Below are positions 11,770 through 22,490 of a DNA stretch of 64,000 nucleotides, one piece after another (the first letter of the stretch is position 1; every line of letters starts with the position of its first letter). The notes under the pieces are model-generated. The model saw only the letters and a program-made list of their open reading frames with translations. It was not told the DNA's origin and did not search any database. The translations under genes were made by a program, and so were the position numbers. This DNA comes from Leidyana gryllorum EB-2025a (Eukaryota; Apicomplexa), in contig JBLWGC010000202.1 of assembly GCA_048772705.1 (NCBI GenBank), positions 1 through 64,000 on the forward strand, written 5' to 3'.

Positions 11770-13825
11770 ATGGCCGCCAGTTTTAATACTGCAGTGGCGC
11801 GGAGAATTAGGTTTATAGCCAATCGGGTCCAACGGTCGACCCCAGTGGAGCGGAAACGATGTTTACTGTTACTGGGGCTGTTGTGCTTCCTGTCCATATT
11901 CGTGGTTTTTGCCAACTTTGCTACTGCCACTTTGGATGGAGCTGTGGCTGATCAGAGCGACACTCACCGACAATTATCCAAGATCCTCCAGCAGCAGGGT
12001 TTCACGGCGGCCACTTCAGACATTCCTTTGACCGAGAACGTCCACGGCAATGAGTCAGTGGCCTATGGAGTGACTCTGGTAGGCGATATCAACTTTTACT
12101 CCATCCCCGAAGACCGGCCCGATGTTATGCCCGGAGTGGATGAAAACCACATGCACGGCCGGATCGGTTATCCGCCGGGTTCGGATCAGCCGCTTTGGGT
12201 CCCCAAAGGCATCAGTTTCAGGATGACACCCGAACAGAAACGTCAGGCACACGAAGGCTATTGCTTCAACACTCGAGTAAGTAGTGATGTGGTGGTGGTG
12301 GTCCGGCGCAGACTGATGTTTCCCCTGAATCCCGCTCAGTCCCCCCCAATCGCGAGCACCCACTCTGTTTCTCCCCCTTTAGGTGTCGGCGTCGATAGAG
12401 TTGGATCGGAAGGTGCCAGACTACAATTCACAAAAGTGTTTGAATGCAAAGTACAATAATGAGGAGTTGGATGCAGCGGATGTGGTGATTGTCTTTCACA
12501 ATGAGGATCTGAGTGTACTGTTGAGATCTGTTCACTCTATTCTGAACAGAACGCCTCCTGAACTTCTGAACTCCATCATTTTGGTGAATGACGATAGCAA
12601 TAGGACCAGCCATCCGTGGCTTTTTGAAGATCTTCCGCAACATGTGGCTATTCTCCCCAAAACGCGTTTAATTCATCTCACTAATCGTCGTGGGCTCATG
12701 ATGGCCCGGATGGAGGGCACCAAGATAGCTACAGCCGAGATCACTGTCTACTTGGACTCTCACATAGAATGCGCTCCGAGATGGCTAGAACCGATGCTTG
12801 CTGAGATTACACGCGACCCCAAGCGAATGGTCACCCCATTGATCCATAGTATAGATCCTGACAATCTGGACTTTGAGGTCAACGCCGTCTCAGTCGTTGG
12901 ATTCACCTGGGGATTGGGCCAAACCCACCCCGATCGCCCCACCGATCACTTCTCTCCCATGGAGTCCCCTGTCATGGCCGGCGGCCTCTTTGCCGCCAAC
13001 AGACACTGGTTCCAAGACGAGCTCGGAGGCTACGATCCCGAAATGAAACTATACGGTGGAGAGGAAATGGAAATTGGTCTCAAGGTGTGGCAGTGTGGCG
13101 GCAGTCTGGTGGCTCTGCCTTGCAGCCGCGTCGGCCATATATTCCGAACCGACAAATTCTGGAAAGGACAGGTCTACAAGGTACCCTTCGAGGAGATTAT
13201 ACGCAACAAATTGAGGACCGCTGAAGTCTGGCTCGATGACTACCGCGACATTGCCAAGCTCGCCATGTCCAAACTCCCCGAAAACTACACGCTCGGCCCA
13301 CTCGACCAAGTCATCGCCGTACGCGAACGTCTTCACTGCAAACCCTTCAAGTGGTATCTGGAAAATGTCTTTCCGGAACTCTGGGTACCCGACCTCTCCA
13401 ACTCCTACAAAGGCGCACTGAAAAACAAGAGGACTCGAGCATGTATGGACACTCTCGGTGCCAAGACCAACACCAACGGAGTCATCGGAGTCTACCCCTG
13501 CCATGGACACCACGGCAGCCAGGCCTTCCTCATGAGCATCACAGACGGCTCTCTCAGATCGAGCTCCACCAGCTTCACCGAGTGTGTCCACAAAGGCAAG
13601 GATCTGGGCAATGGTCGCTGGCTGCTCAAGCAAGCCTCAAGTTCGTGCCCCAAGAACAAGTGGGTTTACGAACCCCTGCAGGATGATCAAGGACTAATGA
13701 AACTCAACGACAAGGAATGCCTTCGGGTCGAGCACGACAAGTACGAGGACAAGTCACCCTTCACCTTAGTCTTGACACGCTGTGATCAGACCGACCCCAA
13801 GCAACTCTGGACATGGGTCGAGTGA
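11770..13825 (+). CDS. Polypeptide N-acetylgalactosaminyltransferase
   Basis: A GT27-family enzyme that transfers GalNAc from UDP-GalNAc to Ser/Thr of secreted proteins in the Golgi, starting mucin-type O-glycans. Exons are 11770-12276 and 12383-13825. It is a type II membrane protein: a basic tail, then a transmembrane anchor (LLLLGLLCFLSIFVVF) at about residues 36-55. The catalytic domain has 'VVIVFHNEDLSVLLRS', the metal-binding 'LDSHIEC' (DxH) and the Gal/GalNAc motif 'MKLYGGEEMEIGLKVWQCGG'. The last 120 or so residues look like a ricin B-type lectin. A TATATATA sequence lies just upstream of the start. The next gene, a nucleotide-sugar transporter, begins 39 bp after the stop, which suggests a glycosylation pair. 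Confidence 0.93.
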
Positions 13826-13848
13826 GTGAGTGAGTGAGTGAGTGAGTA
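13823..13848. repeat. (GAGT)n microsatellite at the GalNAc-transferase stop
   Basis: About six tandem GAGT/GTGA tetranucleotides begin at the stop codon and fill most of the 39-bp gap to the next start codon. Confidence 0.85.
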
Positions 13849-13864
13849 CCTTTTTTGTCCAACA

Positions 13865-14894
13865 ATGCTCAAAACTCTCTGGTTCACCACATATTTCGTC
13901 ACATCCGCCCTCTTCGTCCTCCTCAATCGAGCAATCCTCCGCCAGTTTGAGCACCCCATCTTTGTAACGGCCTTCCAGCAATCCGTCGTGGCCATATGTG
14001 CCACTATATACACATCCTCAAGATCTCATGACCCTTCCCCAAAGGGTGCCGGTGGCTACACAATACCCTACGGCCTCAGTTACAGGGGATTCAAAGTCGC
14101 CTTCCCCTGTATCGGACTTTTTCTCCTCATGGTGGTACTCAACAACTACTGCCTGAGGTACACCTCTGTCGCCGGATATGTGGTCGCTCGGGCATCCACT
14201 CTCGTCTTCAATATAATGCTCAGCTCACTGTGGCTGGGACTACACTGCTCCCCACACGAGCTGCTCAGCTGTGCTCTGGTCTGCGGAGCTCTATTGGTCG
14301 GGGCCGAAAGCATTTCAATCAAGTCGAGTGACTTCGCAGGACTCCTCACCGGAGTCTGCTCGTCGCTCTCTCAGGCGGGCTTCTCTTGTGTTGTCGCCGG
14401 AATAATGCGCAAACATCGCGGACTCTCCTCCATCACGCTACTCTGCCATTACACCGTGGGATCCGCGGCTGCTCTACTGTTATTGCTTATGTTCTACCCT
14501 CCACCGCTCACCTCACCACCCTATCTCCTTCTCCTCACATCCGGTAGGTCCTTCAATATCCGATCACTCGAAAAGAGTCCTCCGCCTCCCACTCGCCACC
14601 CCCCTTGAGTCGAACTTCCCAGATTGCTGTTGTGCTGCCGTAGGCCTATTGAACACTATCGTAGCCCTGTCTGCGGTATCCAGTCTGCAGGTGTCGTCCC
14701 CAGTAACCGTTAATCTGGTAGGATACGCAAAGTCCTGCCTCCAATCGCTATTGAGCATCTTGATACTCAAAGAGCCCTTCGAGATGAACAAGATGATCGC
14801 ATTGATCATGACCGTCATGGGGGCGGCATGGTACAGCAGCGAGCGCACTCGAGATGTTCGCTCCGCAGTCGACGTTTCTAGCGATGAGTATTGA
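13865..14894 (+). CDS. GDP-fucose transporter-like (SLC35C/DMT family)
   Basis: A Golgi/ER nucleotide-sugar antiporter of the drug/metabolite transporter superfamily. Exons are 13865-14543 and 14644-14894, joined at '...LLLTS|GLLNT'. There are about ten hydrophobic spans. The family pattern is seen in 'LRYTSVAGYVVARASTLVFN' and in 'VSSPVTVNLVGYAKSCLQSL', which aligns with the SLC35C1 segment '(F)TSPLTHNVSGTAKACAQTV'. The ATG at 13865 is the first in frame. The gene follows the GalNAc-transferase head-to-tail. Its substrate may be GDP-fucose or another nucleotide sugar, and the sequence does not decide. The stop lies 37 bp from the convergent Snf2 gene. Confidence 0.82.
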
Positions 14895-14931
14895 ATCAAT
14901 GAATGACCGGTCAACTGATGAAGAGAGCGTT

Positions 14932-17900
14932 TCAAGCCTTAGCTCGCGCAGCTTTGGCACGCGCTTTGATATCCTCAATCTCCTTAATAACATCGTCCAT
15001 TGACCTGATGGGCTCCATTAGAACCTGACGTTCGGCAGATCGACTTACGCGAAACCCTGAGCCTCAAGGCAGTCTTCAGGATCCTCCTGAAGTTCCCCTC
15101 CAAGGTTTTCCATCAGCTGAGGGATTATTATCTCGAGTCGAACAGGGACCCATTTTACCTTTTCTTCGTTCGCTGTGAGATGTGTTAATAACGCTCGGGT
15201 GCGGCTCTTCTTGCAATCCTGCAGACTGAACAAATCCTGCAGTTCTTTGACAGTGAACCATCTGAAAGTTCATTAAGCATGTGATCTAACGATAAACACC
15301 AAACCACTCACGCTTTGTGTCCACTGCCAAGCAGTACTGAAGACGATAGGTTCATTTTGTACAACTGCAGACGAAGCATGTTATCTTCGATCGCTCCTCC
15401 CAAGATGAATCGGAACACTTTGACAGACCGCGTCTGCCCCATACGGTGAGCTCGATCTATAGCTTGAGCGTCTTTGGCAGGATTCCATGAGGGATCAAGG
15501 ATCACCACTCTGTCAGCTCGCACCAAGTTCAAGCCCAAACACCCAGCTGTCGCGGGTGGTCGATAGGAGAAGAAATTACCACAGACTCACCTCCAGTACT
15601 TAGCAACATAACCTTCACCTCTTCCATCTCGTTAAAGTCACTGATCGCTTGAGTTCGTTTATTCATACTCAAACTGCCGTCAACTCGTCGCCACTCAATA
15701 CCGATATCCTTCATGACGCAAACTTCCACCAGATCAAGCCTGAGCCAATCAGATATCTGCCAGTCCCAAATAAGAAGCCTCACGTAGCGGTCGATTCTGA
15801 AAAGACCAAGGTCACGTGGCCGCCCAGCGCCAGACGCGGCAGGAGCTTGTACAGCGCCAACAACTTTGGACAAGCTTCCCTCAGTGCTTCCGTGGAGCTC
15901 TGGTCAATACGAGAGTCAATGCGAGCAATGTCGCTCTCGAGATTCGTCTCGTCCTGTCCGGCGGCATCATCGGTGGCGGTATCCCATTGTGATTGAGACT
16001 TGGTCGAAGAAATTTCGATAGTGTCCAAATCTGCATCGGGGTCATCCTTTGGGATCCCAGTCGTCCCGTGTCTCCACGTTTGCAAGTGTGTGCTACGACC
16101 AAATGTGTGTCTCACCCAGCGACAAGGGCTTACGGAAGGCACAAGACAGGATGCCGGCACAGCTTCTTGAGATAGTTGACATTGAAGAGGAGCTGTGATC
16201 GATTCCGGTAGTTGATTCGATGTCGGACCGACTCGTAGATTTCCCTTTGCAAGGGTGTGAGGTCCTGCCAAACTACAATGTCCATTTTCCGGGGCAGGTA
16301 CAGCTGTCTCGATGCCGGGGACGTGCAGGAGGTCAACTGTGAGAGGGCCGGGGTGGTGTCTCCGCGGGTGGCCTCACAACTTCGATCATCGTCAAGATCA
16401 ACAGAACTTTGTGGGTTGGAAGACGGCATTTCCGGGAAGATTTCTTCTTTCGTCCGCCTCAAGATATACGGCTGAATGATGTCACGCATTTGTTTGGTCA
16501 ATTTGTCTCGCCGATCATCGGTGCCGTACGCTTTTCGGTTCAACAAGCAGGCGTATGTTCGCTGTGTGTATACGCAGTGTCAAATGATAAGTCGTCGGTC
16601 AAAATACTCACGCTGAATTCCGCATAGCTTCCGAATATACCCGGCTGAGCGAGATCCGCCAGAGCCCATAGCTCGTCATACCGATTCATGATGGGAGTTC
16701 CTGTCAATAGGATTCGGCAGCGCGCTCGGATTTGTTGTGTCGCTTTCCATAAGGTGGTGGAGTGATTCTGAGTGTTGCGATTCCATGGTAGATTGCACAC
16801 TTCACCTCACCTTCATGGCGGTGGCTTCATCAGCGACCCAAATGTCCCAAGGCCGAAGCACGCCAGGTACTTCTCGGAGATCTTTGAGGGAAGATCTGAA
16901 GGTCTCATAGGTTGTCAAAATCCCAAACTTGTCATTATCAGCTTGGAGCTTCCTCAAGCGGTTCTCTCGTCCCGCCCCGATATATATCTGTACGGGAAAG
17001 TCTGGGACCAATTTGAAAAGATGGTCAGCCCATTGTTCCAAGACTGATTTGGGCGCTAGGATCAGAGCATGAGACATCTTGTTGGCGGCCACCAGATTAC
17101 GTAGCAGCACGGCAGCTTGAACGGTTTTACCCAAACCCATATCATCAGCCAGGATACAGCCTTGGCGGCGTCTGGCAAAGTTAGACAGCCATTTCACGCC
17201 GATGACTTGATGCGGATGACTGTAACAACAATGTGATCTGCTCTTTGTGGACCGTCGGGAACTCACAGAATATAATCGGTACCGTCCTGCAGGACGAAGC
17301 GATCCTCTCCGGGCTCAATTTTCATCCTTTGAGCTTCAACCGGTATCATTTTGCCAACCGGAGGGTCGGAATTACTGTTATCGGTTGTGAGAAGGAGCAC
17401 CGGGTCGGTGGGCTGCTCAACCTGAGTGACTTCGTGCTTCACTTGAGGCAAAGGCTGATCGACGACTTTGACCTGAGGCCGCTCTGGGAGTGACGGTGGC
17501 GCGGGAACTGGGGGGGTCGGACGTAAGGTGCTCGGATGAGTGCGGGTGGGTTTCAGGAATCCGCTGCGAGCAAAGTCTCTGGGCAATTCGCCTCTCCGCG
17601 AGGGCGAGTTGCGTTTCTTCGCGCTGGAGATAGGACGGGAGGTCGAAGCCGAGTGGTCCTCAGACTGTGCAACGGCTGGTTGGGTAGGCTGCACCTCGGG
17701 TTCAACTTGGGGTTCAACAGCAGTCGATGGCACTTCCTCCTGAGGTGGCAGCGCCGACTCGGTTTGCTCCTCATCGCTGAGAGATGTGTTGGGTTGGGCT
17801 TCGTTCTCAGCCTCAATATTGTCTCCCTCTGCGGCTCCGAACGCCGCTTGCTCGACGTCGTCCTGCTGCTGATCTGTAAACTTGGACGGGAAGTCGAGGG

Positions 17901-18438
17901 CTGTGGAGTCGCCAGCAGCGCTGAAGAGGGCCGCGAAAGCGCCTCCTTCTCGGTCTCTGGTATCTGGAAGGGCGGCAGCAAGAGAGATGACTTGGGGAGG
18001 AGGCGGCATCGGCGGCAGAGTGAGAGTGGCCGTGCTATTGTCACTGCTCGACACTGGAGTTTCCCATGTGTACGTATTGGCATTGAACTTCTTTCCTTCA
18101 GCGTTTCTGACCCCAGGGGCCGGAATTGTCTCGTCCATCAATATGCTCCCTCGAAACACTCTGTTTGCGGTGGCCGGTCGATTGACAATGGGAGGAGGGG
18201 CATTCACTGGCATTGTTGTGGGCTCCATAAGGATACTTCCACGCGCGGGAACTTTGGGCTGGCGCTCATCATCGTGTTGAGCGTCGGTCGGATGAACCTC
18301 TTGTGCCGGCAGGCGGCGGTCTTCGCTACTACTACTATCGCGGGATCGGAGATCAGACGAAGATGACTGTTCGCCATCATCGATGTCACTGTCGGAACCG
18401 AACAAGATCTGGGCTGGGGTCTTTGGTTGAGAGTCCAT
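14932..18438 (-). CDS. PICH/ERCC6L-like Snf2 DNA translocase, multi-exon
   Basis: An ATP-driven double-stranded DNA translocase of the Rad54-like/ERCC6L group. PICH acts on ultrafine anaphase bridges. Exons on the minus strand begin 18438-17267, 17219-16811, 16767-16612, 16561-16134 and 16092; three or more follow, and the last coding piece ends at 14932. A long disordered acidic/proline-rich N-terminus (about 390 residues) precedes the motor. The motor shows Walker A 'GCILADDMGLGKTVQ', the DEAx box variant 'WVADEATAMK', 'RILLTGTPIMN' and helicase C 'DPSWNPAKDAQAIDRAHRMG'. After it, 'FTVKELQDLFSLQDCKKS' matches the ERCC6L block 'FSKQELRELFTIEDLQNS'. Seven short introns, about 41-50 nt, all keep frame. 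CSB/ERCC6 is the alternative. Confidence 0.85.
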
Positions 18439-18515
18439 TAATCGTCTCGGTTTATGTGTCAGTTTTCAAAGCAGAGAATGAAGAATGAAACGCGAAGCGG
18501 CTAGTGTGGGATCAT

Positions 18516-19124
18516 TCATGCAATGCCAAAGCGGAAGACCTCGTTGTTAACTGGCGATGGAGTGTGTGTCCACAGAGTCAAAAGCTACTCAGATACTTAC
18601 TATACCAGGAACCCTGAGGGGTGGACATCAGGAGGAAAACGTGGGTGAATGGCAGCTCGCTCGCACCGTCAATCTTCATGTAACCTGAAGAAGTACAAAG
18701 TGTCAATGTTACGAGAACAATCAATGAACTCCGACTGCCGATGAGCGCAGTGAACCCGACTGTTGGCAGGTGCGCCAGAGACGGAGAATTACCACACGGA
18801 CCGAACGCACACACGTGTGTGGGCAATGTCTGAGCTGTGATTCTTACCAGTAACAACGATGAGGAGACCGCTACCCGGAGTAACCTGAATGTCGTGTTTC
18901 AGGTTGTGGTACTCAACGGAACTGAAGCGGATGCGCTCGAAACAAGTGGGGATGGGATCAACATCAGAGCCGGGAACAACAGTCAGCCCCTTGTAGGGTT
19001 TGAGGTCCCAGTGGAGTTGGGATGACTCGGTGTAGAAGTTGCGAAGCTCGGCTCTGTTAGTCCTCAACGCCTTGAAGTAGGCTTCCAGGAACTGAGTGCC
19101 AACGGTCTGGGGTGTGACGGCCAT
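18516..19124 (-). CDS. NTF2-like protein
   Basis: A short protein with an NTF2 fold, as in nuclear transport factor 2 (the Ran-GDP importer) and the NTF2 domains of mRNA-export factors. Exons are 19124-18848, 18684-18601 and 18550-18516. It opens 'TVGTQFLEAYFKALRTNR', shows 'LRNFYTESSQLHWD', and ends '...WYINNEVFRFGIA', which matches the family end 'Y.ANDVFRL'. That end is recovered only by splicing the last 49-nt intron. The first intron is 163 nt and contains the palindrome CACACACGTGTGTG. The length, about 131 residues, is typical of free-standing NTF2. A long, different N-terminus read from 19220 has no support. Confidence 0.82.
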
Positions 19125-19263
19125 CTCGCTACTGCTCAGCTCAAGGAAAAATTTATTAGAGGTCTTAAGGCACAAACACACACGTCTCTCTCTCGCTCTC
19201 TCTAGTCTAGAGGTCGCCAAGCATTCAATCAGAGTTAGTGGTCAATCAATACATTACAATACA

Positions 19264-22200
19264 TTAGTCCCCATCACTGGTTGTGGGATCAACGAAGCCA
19301 AACTTGGTGGCAAAGGCACGCATCGTGACTTCATTTGGGGGAGCTGAGGGCAGGCCCGCTTTACTGCTGCTTCTGAGACTTTGGGAGCGTAACTGTGCCC
19401 TGACGCTACCACCAGTGACGGTTGAGGAGGTACCTGAGGAGTGTTCCATTGAGTTAACAGCGGTGGTAGTTCGCCCTCGACCGCGCTCGTTTGACGTCGA
19501 AATGTCGAGGGGTGGCACAGTCGCCGAGGCAGCTTTCACTGGGCAGCGAGGCGGGCGGTCACCGAAGGACTGTTTCGAGTAGCCGACCCGTGCCCGGTCC
19601 ACCGAAATTCGTCTTCGAGCGCCGCCATCCCCTGAGACTCTTCGTCCAGAAGAGTCCATTGACATTCTTCGTCGTGGTGGAGGCTGCTGGTGCGGCCGCG
19701 CCTCTGTTAGGTCAGCCCCGTCGTCCAGTGACGTTGCAGTACTGCCAGGAAGCTTTACTGGCGCCTTTGGAATGACCCCTTTGATTCCTCCCAGTGTTGT
19801 CCGCTCCTTGCCTCCTTGTGTACTCAACTTGTGGTCGTTCATGGGTAGTGATGGGACCCTCCGTAAATGATTAACCAGAAACGCAGAAGGCTTTTCCTCC
19901 CCACAGCCGCCACTCTCATTGTGAGCTGGTGGCAATGCATTTTCTACCTCCACCAACTGGGCACTCGATGGTGGAATGCGACTCCCGACCAACGAGCGCC
20001 GTATGCACTTCCCCGACGGGTCAGTGGCTGCCACGGGGGACTGATTACTCTGCCGTTCACGGCTCTGTAATCGCTGGAGCGGTTTAAGTTGGCCCAATGG
20101 AAACTGTGTCATTGTAGGCGCCCTGGGAAAAGAAGACGACTTCCCAGAAGACCCACCCAGAGATGCTTTACGGCGCAAAGATCCTTCACGACGCAAAGAT
20201 CCTTCAGCTGACAGTCCCCACTCCCCGCGCTGAGACTCAGGGGCCGATGGTACGAAGCCATCGGCAACGCTCGACCGACCTGAACGAGGGCGAGAGGGAA
20301 GAGGCAGATGCTGCTGCTGGGGTTGGCGACTCAAACTCGGTGCTCTTGCCGATCGGTTTGAAGAGGTAGAAATGCGAGCACTCGGCAACCGCACGTGCTG
20401 CGGCGGGTGCCCAGCTGCAGATTGAACTGGAACACTTGGGGGATGTGGAACGCGGGGAGGCGGCCGATGTGATGACGTCACCACTTCCACGTCTGGCCGC
20501 TGCTGTGGCTGGGAGTAGTTTTCGCCACCGCCAGACCAAATAGATTCCGACGTGGGACGTGACACGTGGGTCACTCCACCGTCTGCGGTATTGCCACCGG
20601 GCATTGAACCTAAACACTCCACAGACGGGGAGCGGTCTCGTGATTGACGTGGTGGAGGGGGCGGCTGCGCGGGGAGGGTCGACGACGGAGGCGGCAGAGG
20701 AGGAATTGTGAGGCTCTCTTTGACCGCCGCTGGTGGAGTCTCTTGCGGTGTGGAGATTGGAACCTGGAGAGGCGGCTGCTCAGAGCCAGCCCGATCCCGT
20801 CGCCAACGCTCATCTGCGTCGTGAGCCATTGTTGGCGGAACATGTGACGTGCTTTTCGATATTGCTGGGAAATTGGTCGTCGAACCGAAAGAAGATTGAT
20901 CAAGGTCAGTCATCTTCCTGGACATCTCTAATGGTGCCGACCCGAAATCGGACACTATACGAGAACGCCCTGATGCCTGAAGTCGCATAGATGGAGATAC
21001 GCGCAAATTCCGCTGTGCTATAGCAGTAGATGAACAACTGTGATTGTCACAGTGGGCAAGTGACTTCTGAAAGTTTGCGCGTGCGGCCGATTCCATTGAG
21101 CTCGCTAATGTCTCAAACACTCTCTTCACCGTCTCTACCACACTTGCCGCCGAGGCTGGGATTCTCTGCGAGCCACCGTACTGCTTCGCATCAAATGCGT
21201 CGGCAAATTGTTGCAACTTCTTCACCAGCTCCCTCCCCCTGCCTCGCGTATCTGCCAACTTGTCTCCGATCGCCATCGCCCCGATCTGGGCAGAAACCAT
21301 CAACATTGCCTCCAGCTCCGCGCATAGATCGGAGGGCAGCAAGCTTTCCGCTGGGTTCACTGCCGCCAACCTCCGGGTCGCTTCCGCTCCCCAAGCCGCA
21401 GTCACTAGGCCCGCCACTCTGTATATGTAGCGCGAGTTCCGGAAGTTGTCCTTCGCCAGCCTCAAGACAGTTGGTAGCAGTGGATCCTGCGAAGACGTAT
21501 AGGTATGGCCAACACACGGTGAAGTGAGTGTGACACGACCAGCCCAGCGGCACCGGGAGACGTTTAAGGCGCAATAAACACCATTTGCACAACATATCAA
21601 ACAGATATCGCATTTATGCACACGCGTGTCTGCGGCCGGTTATGCCGGTCCAAGCCTGACAATCCCGTTCCAGACACCATCCGCAAATGCAACTGGTGGC
21701 GTTTACATGAAGTTTCCAGACGTAAGCTTACGAGCACTTTGGGTATTTCGGCGATTTGAATCGCCACTTCCTCAGCTTTCTGTTGGATGAATTTGCTTTT
21801 GGCGGGGGATGAGGCCTTGCTTATCAGCGTGCCAAAGATGGTCATCATTCTCGATGTGATCTTAGCAGGTTGTTTCGCCGCCGCAGATTTGGCCGGCGGC
21901 GAATCGGACGAGCCTGCGGGCGAGGACATCGGACTGGGCCGTGTGGCTCGAGTCAAGAGTGTAGCCATGAGCGCTCGACACTCTTCAGAGAAGGTTAAGA
22001 CAGATAAAGTCCCTAACGCATGCATGGAGAGGGAAGATCGCAGTGAATTTGCGCAGGTCAGAATAGGTCCAAACCATATATCCAACGGCACGGTATGGCT
22101 TCGCAGCGAGATACCAAGATAGTTTGGTTGATACTTGGCAATCCTCTGAATTTCGGTCAAGGCCTCGAATTGCTCCTGCAAACGAATAGTGAGTGCCCGT

Positions 22201-22392
22201 CGCCCCTCGACGACCTTTGTGCAAACCAAGTCGCCACCCGCTGCTCACCTTCCAGTCCGCTTGGTTCTCGAGCCTCTCTTTGAGGCTATCCACATGGCTT
22301 TCGCAAGCAATGGTCGGGAGGTCGATGGGTGTCAGATCCTCATAGCGAACATAGTCACATCCACCGTAGTCAATGGGTGTCTTCGTACTCAT
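19264..22392 (-). CDS. TOG/CLASP-N-like protein with long disordered tail
   Basis: Probably a microtubule-binding protein. Exons are 22392-22250 (approximately), about 22178-21732 and 21486-19264. The first 330 or so residues are helical. They include 'LKERLENQADWK|EQFEALTEI' and 'CANSLRSSLSMHALGTLSVL', which fit a CLASP-type TOG array ('dWe.R..AL..L', 'DLRS.l...A...L..L'), then 'YIYRVAGLVTAAW'. The remaining 600 residues are Ser/Pro/Arg-rich and low complexity, with SRxPS-like patches such as 'SLVGSRIPPSS'. This resembles the basic linkers of CLASPs. The 245-nt second intron contains a GCACACGCGTGTCTGC palindrome. The TOG assignment rests on pattern only; another HEAT protein is possible. 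Confidence 0.5.
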
Positions 22393-22490
22393 TTGGGCCC
22401 AGTGTGCTTTCTGGGTCGGTATATATATCTAGCTAGCAGCGCTCCACAACGGTCAAAACCAAATATCTATATACACGAGACGTCTTCATT

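Noticed and set aside
17536-18366. Plus-strand open frame opposite the PICH-like N-terminus
   Set aside because: Antisense of a low-complexity disordered region; no family features.
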